Of a stretch of DNA of 64,000 nt, positions 23,301-34,688 are shown one piece after another. Origin of the DNA: Hydractinia symbiolongicarpus. Lineage: Eukaryota; Cnidaria; Hydrozoa; Anthoathecata; Hydractiniidae. Made by a program: the position numbers and the translations under genes. The stretch is from contig NC_079876.1 of assembly GCF_029227915.1 (NCBI RefSeq), positions 24,118,001 through 24,182,000 of the forward strand, read 5' to 3'. Below the pieces are notes generated by a model that saw only the letters and a program-made list of their open reading frames with translations, did no database searches and was not told the DNA's origin. Each line of letters opens with the position of its first letter. Positions within the stretch are counted from its first letter, which is position 1.

Positions 23301-26300
23301 ACCCCAACTTACACCATCAGCCAAAGCGAGTATGCCACAATTCCGACGGGTGATTATTGCTAACGAGTCTGCAACCGGATCTCCGATAAGGTGACCGGTT
23401 TCAGTGTCGTTTTCGTATAAACTAACAGCCATGCCATAAGCAAAATCTTTTCGATCGTCCCAGCGATTTATGCCTAACAGAAAGATTTTCGCATTTACGC
23501 ATACACTCTTAAGACATAGAAACACCCTTTTGAAGCTTCTTTGATAAAAAAGGGTAAAAAGGCTAACCCTTTTTTCCCTTGGTAAGATTCAGTTGATAAA
23601 AAATTGTCAATACGATTTTACGGCCATGCCTTTTGTTGTAAAAAACCCAACGTCGGCCTTATCTTTTCATTTCATGTTCAAAAGCCGAAATCTTAAAGAT
23701 TTATTGAAGATTAGTTAGATAGAAAAAAGAATAATTTTCATGAAAAAAAATGTGCAACAAACACTTCACTGATTTAGACATATGTTCCCATGGTCAAAAG
23801 AAAATAAAAATGGACAAATATTATCTTTTTCACCTTCCACTGGATTCATTTGCGATACATCCTCCTTCTTGTGCGACTTGCATTTGATCTTCTTGTGAAT
23901 TTGTTTCATGCAATCCGATGGAGAGCATAACGCCGACACGTGATCAGGCGTGATCTCCTTGATCTTCCGATTGGGTACTTCTCGAACAGTTTTCCCGTAA
24001 ACAATGGTGCCATCAGGTGTGGAACTGTTCAACAAATCCCTGAAATAAAAAGAAAAAAAAGGTCAACTCATCGCTGTCTGAAAGATATAGCTATAAACAT
24101 CTAACGCTTGAAGGAAGCTTCCGATTCGTTTGTTATGTCTGACAACAAAACTACTTTTTTAAATATCTTTTAAAGCTAAAATTAATATAACATATATTAA
24201 ATACTTTGTTTTCATTTGTCAACTTCTGAAAGGATTATGTTAATATAATTTCACCCAAAGTCGCATTGAATGAGACGGTGTCTCTTATAGCACACGACAA
24301 GTAACTGGTTTTGCATTTTAGACAGGCAATGAGAAAACAGAAAATTAAATAAAATACGATACTTCATGCAGAATTCACGCTGCAGCTTCTTGCACAGGCA
24401 TATCAATCCGACATTTTAAAAACTGGGACTATTTTCGCAACAAACCACAAGCTATTTTTACACTTCTAATATACGACGTGCTTTTTCGAAGTATCTAATG
24501 GGGTGTTTAAAGTGCGTATGTAGCGAGTATAAATAAACTGGTATAAGGGCACAATGAGTATTTCGCATGTGATATGGTGAAATATGAAATATGAAATAGA
24601 TGATGTCTAGTAACAAGGACGAAAAACTGTTTGCAAATCATTGTCTTCGGTAACTCTAGGCTCAAATTATATTGTTCTCTGAATCTAAAAAAGAATTCAG
24701 GCCAAGTATGTTCTTAGTCCTATTCAAAACCTCAGCGTCAACGTTTTTATAAAATAGGTTCTTCTGAAAAACACTTAACTTTGTTCACAAATAAAACACA
24801 AGAGGCCCATACCTAATCACAATTTAGCTGAACGGTAGAAGCATGAGGGAGTGAAAAAAATTATGCAAAAAAAAACATAAATACAGTTGATGGGAGTAGA
24901 ACAAAACAAACAAAACAAAAAAAATAATTAAAGGCTGAAACAAACGCACAATTTCGTAATTTAATCAAATTATTGCAGCTTTTTTAGTCTCGGTTTACAC
25001 CTGAAAAGTTCTGTCGGCCGTAGCCTGAAAAACCGCAGTAACTAGCAACAAAATAGATTTGAAGTTTCGCAATGTACTAGTAAAAAAAATAATTCAGATA
25101 AAATTCCCTTTCTGTACACTTTTAACGAAAAAAATGTTAGGAATAATGTCAACCAAGCTTTTTGTTGCTTAATGAACCGAAACATTACCTGAAAAAGCGT
25201 TTTATGTCTTCTTTCATAACGAAGTGATTACAACTCGTCTTTTAATTTCGTCACCCAGTTAACCTTCCCCACAGCTAAGACAAAGTGAAGTGACTTCAAA
25301 AAATATTGACGGAAGAAATATTATGTTTTGCATCAAAAAAAAGATATGAATCATGCACGGATGATTTAATCTGCTGTGTTGGCGAAAAATTCAAAACAAA
25401 AACGAGAACAAAGCACAACGTAAATATGTTCAGGCTGTGCCTAAAACTCACATGGATCAAGAAAATGAACGTAAAAATTTAGTAAGCTCGTTTTATAATA
25501 CGTTATTTAATAGTGTTTTAGAAGTGGCTTCTCTCTTACCCGTTTGGCCAATTTGTTTGTTATTTTTTTCGTTTTTTTTGCGTGACCACTATGATGTTCG
25601 TTGACATCATACAACAACATTCTTTCAAAACAACAACATAAACAGCAATAAACATGTTTCCACTCATGACTTTTAGCCAGAACAGTTATATATATGAGAA
25701 CGTCATTTAAAAGGACAGTATTACTCAGACCTTCAAAAGTATAAGAAGGTTCAACATATAGTGTGGAGGTTTGGAAAGTGTGATGTTGTGTCTTTATAAT
25801 ATAATTCCGTATTAATCCACGATTTCACTGTTTAAATGACCCGTTCACATTACCACGCATTTATAAGAGTATCAAATTCTGGACACAAGCGTTTTGTTTA
25901 TAACAATATCAAAATTCTAACCAGCCTGGTCATTTTTCTAATTTCTCTATTGTTCTAAACAATAGACTTATTGTTTTAAGCCTGAAATCCCTGCCTGGCA
26001 TTCTTATAAAGTATATTCTTTTAAAACGTGTAGGTAATAAAAAATTCCGTTAAAGTTAGGTTAAAGTATTGCGCTTTGAGCTTCGTTATGTTTCTCCACA
26101 GGTTAGTGTTTAAAGTCACTTAATGCTGAAACGAACCTTCCAAACCAGAAACAAAGAAAGTAAAAAAAAACTGTCAGATAAAAACGAAGTTAGTTTCGAC
26201 ACTGAGGTTTCGTCAATCTGTGGAGGATGCAGAAATGAAATGAACACATAGAAACATCAAAAGAAAAGGTTGTCAATGAAAAAAAAAACAAGATTCTCAT

Positions 26301-29300
26301 TGTTGAAAATTACAGAAAACACACAACAAGAATGTTATAAACCACCACATAATTTTTTTACTAAGTGTTTAACTTTTAATAGCAACTATTATGGCTAACA
26401 ATGTTAATTTTTTCGACGACTATATTTGGACTTTTCCCACAAAAACATCACGTGGATATCCATAGGAAGCGAGACCACTTTATTAAGTTATGACATATGG
26501 TAGCATATGAAGTTCAAATCCATAACATGTACGTATGGTCTGTAGAAAAGTGATAACCAAAGTTTGCCCTGTGGTTAATAGTCAATCACATATAAATATC
26601 CAGTAACAAGGGCGTTTTATAAAAAAAACTGCCAGAAAATAATTTTGGAATACTATTTAGTTATTTCAATTATTTCAATTATTTTAATTATGCAGCAACC
26701 ATCTCAAAAACACACAAGCTTCTTTTACAAAATACTTTGGTAAGACAATAACAAACTTTTTGACCCTATCCATCTCAAAGGAATAAGGAAACTTAAAACA
26801 AAAAATTACCCCAACCAATGCCAGATGTCATAACTGAAAAGAACTTTAACATGCTTCATAGAAAAAAAGTATATATATCAACAAGACGAGACTGTGTAAT
26901 ATGCAGGCGTTGAATATCCTTAGATAAAATTGGCCTTCTTGTACTTATTATTATTAAACAAATTAAAAATTTAATTTAAAAAACTGTTAAAAAAACAGTA
27001 AATTTAATCTTTTTATTTTTTAAATCTTTTAAGGTGGTTTTCGTGATATTTTAATTTTTTATTGAATTGAGTTAGCTATCACAGAATAAAATTGACTGAT
27101 AACTTTTGTAGTTTTTCACACTAACTCCCTCCCCCTTATACCAATAAATGATATAGCAAAGAAACTGGCCAAAGCTTACTGGTTTTCAAATTAATTATGT
27201 TTATATACTAGGGTTTTATCCATGGGCTATACGACTATATATATGTCCAGTTAAAAACGTACAATTATAGATGTACTACCTATATGTTAAGACATTAGAA
27301 TTAATAATACTTATAGTTAACTTTTTGATGATCCTTGTTGGACAATAAAAATTAACGCACATGTCTTATCTGACATTAATTTTTTTTCATTGCCAAATAC
27401 AATTACAACACATAACCTATTCCCTTGAGAGTAAAATTTATTTTAAGCAAGTTAACATCATAATCCAAAAAAATCTGTAAAAGTCAGACAATGACCTGTT
27501 TAAACATTACAAAAGGGAAGCTGAATGGCAGTAGAGGTGGGCCTCTTTCACTGCTCGGCCCCTACCTCATAAAAATAGGGTTATTAAATGATTTGCTACA
27601 ACAAAAATATATATATATACTTTAAGTAAGGAGATTATTATCTATATTATAATACCCATATACGTCTGTCTGTCACGCAAAATGGTAGCTTTGCTGCGCA
27701 ATAGCGAGAAGCACGCAATGCGGTATAAAAAGGACGGGCGAACCCATGGATTTTCCACGGGCTAACGACTAGTATGTATATATTTCACTAACAATTTTAG
27801 TATTCTGCCACTGTTTTTGAAAAACATGTGTCTTTTTCAAGATTTTACCTTACGGGCCACTGACAATTGAAAAAAAAGTTAAATCTCAACCAACAACTCA
27901 ACCGATCCAGTGTGGTTACAATTTCGCCAGCTGAATGTTTTACAGTATAAAAAAAAAAAAATATTCAAGGTAATCAAAAAGACTCAATTAAGAAAAAAAG
28001 CGGATCTGGGAAAAATACAAAAGTAGTGGTCCACAGAAGTTCGCTGCACTTAACCAACCATTATATTTCATTACAGGTGGATCTATAGAAGAGGCTGACA
28101 TTATTGAAAGTAAATTTACAGGGTGACCACTAATAAAAAGAGAACAAAAGTAAGGATAATAAGGAGAATTAAGGAGACAAATTGAATTTTTTTAAGGATA
28201 ATTTGCTATGAAAATACAAAAATAAAAAAATAAGGATAATTAAGGAGAAAACCAATTTTAGTTCTCTATCTTTAATGTTACATATTATATGTTCTATGAT
28301 AAGAAAATTATACATATTATACAAATATACATATAAATTATGCCCTGAAAGATAGAAAATATAGGATTTCAGGTAACAGAGAAATATGTTTTATTTCACT
28401 GGTGATGAACAATCCATGAACACATTTCCAAAAAAGTTACATCAGAAAAATTAAGAAATAAGGAGAAATTAAGAAGAATAGCTAAAATTTCAATTTTTTT
28501 TCAGTATATTTAAGTACTTTTAAGTAAATTTTTTTTCCTAAGGTTAATTAAGGAATCACCCTGCTTTAAACACCTCTTGGTGGAAGGAATAAAATTTATT
28601 TATTTACGGTGAAATTTTATCTATGGCGAGATTGTACCTCTGCACGCTGATCTTTCAAAAGTACTTTCCTGAAAAACAGAAAAGAGCTAAAAACAGAATT
28701 TGTTTGCCTCACTGACTGTAGACCTAAAAAAGACATTGGGGATAAAAAAGTACAATGTGCAGTTCAGAATTTGACACAGATTGGACATTTTTAGAGTTCA
28801 AATTATTTTATACATTGACACACAGCTAGCTAGACGAAAACCATATTTGTTACTTACACTGATTTAAATCTGAAAACAATTAAAATGACTTAAACTTTGA
28901 GAATAAAAAGCCAAAAAATCAAGCATTACATTTTTATTTGTTATAATCTCCCTGCTACTTTTTCTAATCTAACGTTAAAGCATTGATAGTTAAGATGAAG
29001 GGTTAAAAAACAGGTGACATTATTAAATGAAGACCACCATTGAAAGTTAGACCATCATGTTTACAAAAATGACACATGATGGGAAAGATGGGTCAGCATG
29101 ACACCATCACCAAAAGGGTGAATAGAAGAATTTAAACAAGTTAGTCTATATTTTTTTTTACAAAATCACTTAGAATTGGGCATTACAGTTACTGTAAAGG
29201 TATACTTCAAAAAAATTCTTTTTTATGGTAAAACTATTTTTTTACTTTCCCAGCCGTAAATGTGATTTTTAAAGAGTAATGATTATACATTCACTTGATC

Positions 29301-32300
29301 TCGACTTTCGTGCATTGATCTTTTACACTTTCTGGAATGTTAGTTATTGAAAAAATACACTCTTTTGAGTATAATAACTCATTTGAAATATATAACGAAA
29401 GTGTTTTTTCCGGCAGATTAAATTTTTTTTAAGAACTTTGTTTTTGTAAAAATGTTAACACATCGTCACAATTCGTTTCTTGGAAGGAAAAAAAAAGAAG
29501 GAAAAATTTTAACATCCTCAGTTAAAAGAAAAATAAAGATTGCTATCAAAATAAAATAAAATTGAGTTTTGTTCTGTTACTCATGTTTCGCAAATAATAT
29601 TAAACTAAATACTATTTTAATCATGCTTAATAGTCATGATCTTTAAAAAAAGACTATTTCAGTGTTTTTTTTTTTCATGCATTATCCTGTACATCTTGAA
29701 ACTTATTTACAAAACTATAAAAGCACAGTGGGTGAGATAACCTTTTGCACAAGCCTACAGGTATATCTAGGACGTTTTTCTTTTTCATTTTGCGGCTACT
29801 TAAATAATGAAGTCACAGTTTGGAGTAAGGAAACACACCTTGTAAAAAAAGTAATGTAACTCTAAATCAAGGTTGTTATAGAAAAAAAACTTGTAACACA
29901 TGTAAATCACAATTTTAAATCACATGGAATTGGAACTGGGAACAAAGTAGCTTTTTGTCGTTTTAGTGAAACGTATATGTGTTTTTCTAATTCATTTTTA
30001 TCTTCTCCAATAAAAAAATCCAAATAAGATACACTTTCTAATGATAAAATGTTGGCTTGAATTTTTTAAAAAAGGGAATTTCAAAAATCATGTTTGTTTC
30101 TTTTGCAGTAGCCTCTATATTAAGCACATAAAATCAAATTTATAATACATAAAAAACAAGATTAGGAAAATCAAGCAGGGGCAGGTCTATCTATGTATTA
30201 GCCACTTTTTTAATGACATTTAGACGCAGGTTCACTTAAAATGACAGAATTTTTAAAAAAATGATCATACACACCTGTGATGCGCTCAGAATTTCTGCAC
30301 AATTTAAAATAAAATCTTTTGAGTATTTTTAGCCCTTTAGGAGATCTTTCTATAAAGAGCTACAAATTTTGTATACAACATGTCTATCATCACACTGGAC
30401 CTGGTGACAAGCCAAATTAGTGTGTGTAAGAAAAAACAAAAAAAGCAGCCCAAAAAACATAAATTTGTTTATTTTATATAATATAAATTACATTTTATGT
30501 GAAACTGCATTTTCTGTTTTTATGTTTTCTAATATAACAAGAATAAATAGATAAATAGATCCAATGGCCCAAACAGTGTGCCATTTCCCCAATTTCCATC
30601 ACATGGCATGGGTTAACCTGGGGCAACAGTAACATTCACTCACCCATATTGAAATACAGCCAATTTGAAATGAACCCCAGTGCCCTGCACAAAGCTCGAG
30701 AGTTATAACCACTGAGCTATGGGGCCAAAAATTTCATAGTTAGTGATTTGTTATTTTATTTATATTTTTTTACAGTACAAAAGTTCCCTGCATAATTTAT
30801 ATACATCCTTACTAGCTAAATAACACTTATCAGGTATATCAGATTACACTGAAAATAGTATTTTCATAGTTTTTAAAAGTAAACTATTCTTTTGTTGATT
30901 AAAAAGAGCTTATTCCACTTCACTTGTAACTCTAAAACTTGCAATGCCAGCCAGTTAAAGCAACTTCTTTTATTTAACTTAACTTAGAGCAAAGCTTGAA
31001 TAAAAACATCATATGTAATTTTTTGTCAGCTGGCAAAAAACTTTCTACAATGACCACACCACAAGTTTCATTCAAAAGTGAATATATAAGTTTGTTTATT
31101 ATTTTACTTTTGTGTCAAAAAATTTAAGAAAGCACCTGGAGGGGTTTTTCTGTTTGAGCAAGATATATATTTTTACATTGCAACTGAGGCTTGTGGTGAA
31201 ACATTTAGCATGTCCACCGACTAGCTGGACATTCTTGCAGTCGGATTCGCGTCATAATACTGGTTTAACCAATCACAGGCCAGTATTCAGGTTAAGCAGC
31301 CATTATGAAATTGGGTACAAATGCCGTAATCATAATGTTTTTGTGGTGAACCTTCAAAAAATACAATAATGCATTTTTCAAGAAATTTTTTTTTTTAGTC
31401 ATATCTTTAATATGTTTTAGATACTGCTTTAATTTTTGCCATTTTGAGACATTTTAACGCCGTTTTACTTGTAAATTCTGTTTAATTAAGGTTGCTACTG
31501 TGAAGGTTTGACCGTGAAAAGTCCACTTTGTACCCCATCGGAGAGCAACAAAGGAGAACATTCCGACCGCAAAAATACCCTAAATCGCCACATGTAGCTA
31601 TAGCTAGGATAGGACCCTTCTTGTCTGGCAAACATAATGCACACACTTTTTTTACTATTGCAACACTCTTGCAGATAATAATAGTTATTATAACCAAGCA
31701 CAGTTTTAAAAATTTGCTGTTATTAAGCAAAAAAGAATGTTAACCTTTTAAAGTTGACAACTTTTGTTTTCCAACTTTCGTCCTTTTTATCCAAATCATA
31801 CGTGAAAGTCTTGATACTTCGGATGTTTACAACTGGTAAGGTATCATAAGTAATATATCGCTTGATCATAACAGGTGATTCTCCCATCTTCATTTACAAT
31901 TAACTGTATTAAGCTTAAGTAATTATTTAGAATGGTAGTCAAATGATTCATGAAAGTTTGCCAAGTCAGAAATTTTCTTAACAATTCGCTCTGGATATTC
32001 GTCCGCCATATTAAGTTTAACTTGTTCTCTTTCAGATGTTTAGCCTTATTTTTAATAAGACTGATTGAATAAACAAGCCAAACATAAATAGAAGATATGC
32101 TCTCCATCACACATGATTTTCGAAAACGGTGTTATATTTTGAGGAGGCTGGGTTTTTGCCTCATTACTTTTAAGAGTATATCCTTATCATTGATTGTTTC
32201 CAAGAAGGAACACCACAAAGGCCGATTTAGACCCCCATTTTTAGGAAAAGAAGCCTCTGTAATATAAGTCCAACTATAACTAGCCTATTTTTTGTGAAAT

Positions 32301-33668
32301 GAGATTTTTTCTGACAAAGACTGCAGCTAAATCCTGAACACATATTTGCTAAATTAAACAGATCTGATTACAAATTCATTTCAAAATTTGTTGCAATATT
32401 GCTAACATACATAAAAAGAAGAAGAAGAAGAAAGTAAGAAGAAGTATTTATACTATAGATATTTTCAATGTCGGTATTTATAGTACCGAAAAATGCAACA
32501 ACCAAACTAAAAAAACTGATATTCCTTATATAAAAAGTGTTACATTAATCAAGTAGAGCCAATTTGTTTGGTTTATTTAAAATTCGATTCCGCGATAATT
32601 GACTTAAAAACACAAACAGTGAAAACATACTACAAGTGAAAAATCTTCTACAAACAAGATTTACCTTAGTGATTTAGAGATACGAGTCCACAACATAACT
32701 ATATCTTTTCAATTTAACTTTCTTTTGACGAGAATTCTCCACAGAATATTTTGTCATTAAGAACTTTTTACATGAGTAAATTATACAAACTTTAAAAATT
32801 GTATATTGCCGCGAAACCTAATCTCGTTCCCAGCTTTCTCCTTGAATAATACTAAACACGAGGTTGCGAGTAAATACATAAAGTTTATAAACTTTTTACG
32901 ATAGTAAGGTTTCTATAAAACGTTATGGATGTTGCAATCTATAAACCTTTCACATGACAATAAACCAAAAACAATTTAATGACGCATAAGGAATTCTTAA
33001 TGGAAGGATTAAGTCAATCTCATGACGCATACAATCTTTAAATACTTGAACAGTAAAATACTTAAAAACCAACAATGTGCTTATGTCTGCTCGTGTCTAA
33101 TTGAATATCATGCTGTCAGGAGAATTAGAATTTTACCATTTATTCGCCTATACATTATGCTTATATAACAGTTTACACAACACTAAGAATAAAAAGTGTG
33201 ACGAAACTACAACATTTCCGCTTTGTTCATCATTAATCTAAAAATTATATTGGTCGGTTATTGCTCCGCACATCCCTTACACGCCTAAGGGTCAGGGTTA
33301 GGGTTAAGTTAAGGTTACAGTAAACCTTAGAGCTTTATTAGTGGGTGGAGGGAGGGAATTAACCGACAAGTAACACTTAATTTGAGAATGACTACTATGA
33401 TATATCGCTTAATAAACATTACATTGACAAAAAAAACTAACGCTTATCTCTGGAACGGATGAAAGGTAGTAAGATAAAGTGTATATCATAACCGATTTAA
33501 AGCGATTGAGCTATCACACGTATCTATACAACGTAACATGTTACAGTCTTGATTACTAGGACAGAAAAACTAAAGCATTTTATCACAACGAAAGAATACA
33601 AACCTGGTGGGAAATTTAAAGTTTGGTAATAATGTTTTTCTTCTTTTCTGTAAATCGTAGCGTGGCAT
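20115..33668 (-). CDS. PP2C-like phosphatase domain protein (CG9801 type)
   Basis: Exons on the minus strand: 33668-33604, 24039-23834, 23473-21768, 21380-21179, 21064-20933 and 20531-20443. These join in phase to exactly 800 codons. A tentative last exon, 20381-20115, adds 88 residues and a stop but has a weak acceptor. Exon 1 starts at ATG 33668 behind a good acceptor and encodes about 22 basic residues. Its phase-2 end fits the next exon, though it is 9.6 kb away. The PP2C core lies in exon 3, with LALADGVSWG in place of the usual DGHGG box, MTTLCVGV, VNVGDSYAYVY and CSDGISDN. A Ser/Asn-rich tail with many basic Ser motifs (such as RPSLSD) follows. The Drosophila CG9801 group has this unusual metal box. 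Substrate unknown; whether it is an active phosphatase or a pseudophosphatase cannot be told here. Confidence 0.82.
20671..20930 (+). repeat. 29-bp minisatellite, nine copies
   Basis: Period 29, consensus near CCATATACACACCCCTAAAG followed by AACACACTT. Nine units differ by single bases. On the minus strand the array starts two bases inside intron 5 of the PP2C-like gene. Its end overlaps the splice donor region (GTAAGTGTGTCTTTAGG). Confidence 0.95.
27641..27772 (+). mobile_element. Minimal non-autonomous Helitron, 132 bp
   Basis: The element starts TCTATATTATAATAC and ends CTAG. It sits between a host A and a host T, the insertion pattern of Helitrons. A stem just before the end pairs CCCATGGA with TCCACGGG around a TTT-rich loop, about eight bases from CTAG. 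There is no room for a Rep/helicase gene. The copy at 41147-41320 shares both termini. Confidence 0.85.
28119..28563 (+). mobile_element. hAT-like MITE, 445 bp
   Basis: Terminal inverted repeats CAGGGTGA...TCACCCTG bound an AT-rich interior. The interior has repeated AAGGATAATTAAGGAGA-like motifs on the left and their relatives on the right. The CAGGG termini recall hAT elements. An 8-bp target duplication is not clear, so the family is uncertain. Confidence 0.55.
30545..30726 (-). repeat. tRNA-derived SINE
   Basis: Read on the minus strand, the head begins GGCCCCATAGCTCAGTGGTT. It has an A box (TAGCTCAGTGG, 30719-30709) and a B-box-like GGGGTTCATTTC about 30 bases later. An unrelated body follows and ends in a short ATCTATTT tandem tail. 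The tRNA part is diverged and the body is not a tRNA, so this is a SINE and not a tRNA gene. Confidence 0.75.
33288..33314 (+). repeat. Short telomere-like TTAGGG stretch
   Basis: AGGGTCAGGGTTAGGGTTAAG contains about two TTAGGG units with flanking variants, in a subregion upstream of PP2C exon 1. It is too short to be more than a relic of repair or chance. Confidence 0.35.
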
Positions 33669-33789
33669 TGTGCCCAAGTCGTCACTAAAAGATAAATAGA
33701 ATTAACAACTTGAATGTCCAGTTACTAATGCCTTCTGTGAAACATAGGTCCCCCTTAGACGCGTTTTTATTTGACTGAAAGTTGTTTAT

Positions 33790-33886
33790 AACCTTGACTC
33801 CAGGGCCTGTAGCGTTTTTTGATATGAGGCTGAAAATGCGTTTCATCCTCATATCAAAAAACGCAACAGGCCCTGGGATCGAGGTT
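33790..33886. mobile_element. Fold-back MITE, copy 1
   Basis: Near-palindromic 97 bp. The arms read AACCTTGACTCCAGGGCCTG on the left, and on the right the complement of AACCTCGATCCCAGGGCCTG. They extend into GCGTTTTTTGATATGAGG on both sides. Similar ends occur at 38061-38165, 56595-56655 and 61077-61124. Confidence 0.7.
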
Positions 33887-34570
33887 GAGTTGTTCACAGT
33901 AAAAAAAAGAGCAGCAGAAATTTACAAACCTTCCAAATAAATCCCTTATGTCTAAATAGTCAAAATTTCTCAGATAATTGCATCATTCATGCTTTAAAAT
34001 GGGATTAAGTATTTTTTTACTTTTTCACTTTTTCACTTTTTGCAGGAGTATACTTGGCCAACACGCGCTCAATTTACGAATATAAATATTATTACAATTA
34101 AAATATAGTAGCAGGTCCCAGCATGAATAAAGTAGTATCACGAATCAATTCAGATCAGTAGCAAGGTAATTAATTTTATTTATCAAGAGACATAATAAAT
34201 GGCAAAATAGATGGCTACCGAGAGTCCTCAAAATCATGGTGGTATCAACCAAGCAAAGCACATTTCCTTCCAAAAATATCAGGCTAGGATTTTAAATTAA
34301 AACAATACGTATTTTGTTGAGAACAATAAAGAAATAATGGCCAGCCTGATTAAAATTTTGGTATTCTTATAAAAACGTGCGTATTAAAAAAGATAAACGA
34401 ATGCTTTAAACGGATACGGCATTTATTCACTCTCGTCACCTATATATATGAAAAACGCAAAAAACCTGGAGGTAACGGGTCGGTCATTTATTCAAAAAAC
34501 GTGAGTTAGCGAAATCCAACTCAATCAATATTCCGGACCGGATTTGGGTCTGGGAATTTTTTGAGTTCAT

Positions 34571-34688
34571 GAGAAGTGTTTCTCACTTTGGAAGAGAAGT
34601 GTTTCGAACGGAAGAGAGTATTTCAGAGGAAAGAAGAGAAGTGTTTTGACTTAGAAGAGAAGTTTTTTATTTAAGAAGAGAAGTGAGC
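34571..34688 (+). repeat. Degenerate GAAGAGAAGTGTTT tandem repeat
   Basis: About six units of a purine-rich motif (GAAGAGAAGTGTTTC and variants) with irregular spacing. No coding potential. Confidence 0.7.

Larger units (their letters stand above)
24040..33603 (-). other. Large first coding intron of the PP2C-like gene
   Basis: About 9.6 kb between exon 1 (ends 33604) and exon 2 (starts 24039). Short ORFs here do not look coding. It contains a Helitron (27641-27772), a hAT-like MITE (28119-28563) and a tRNA-derived SINE (about 30545-30726). Further unannotated exons or genes inside it cannot be ruled out. Confidence 0.55.

Noticed and set aside
30664-30726. Functional tRNA gene on the minus strand
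   Set aside because: The A and B boxes are present, but the cloverleaf is degenerate and the sequence continues into a SINE body and tail.
31112-32110. Several 70-90 aa ORFs on both strands
   Set aside because: No motif, no splice context that fits the PP2C-like gene, and composition typical of AT-rich intron.
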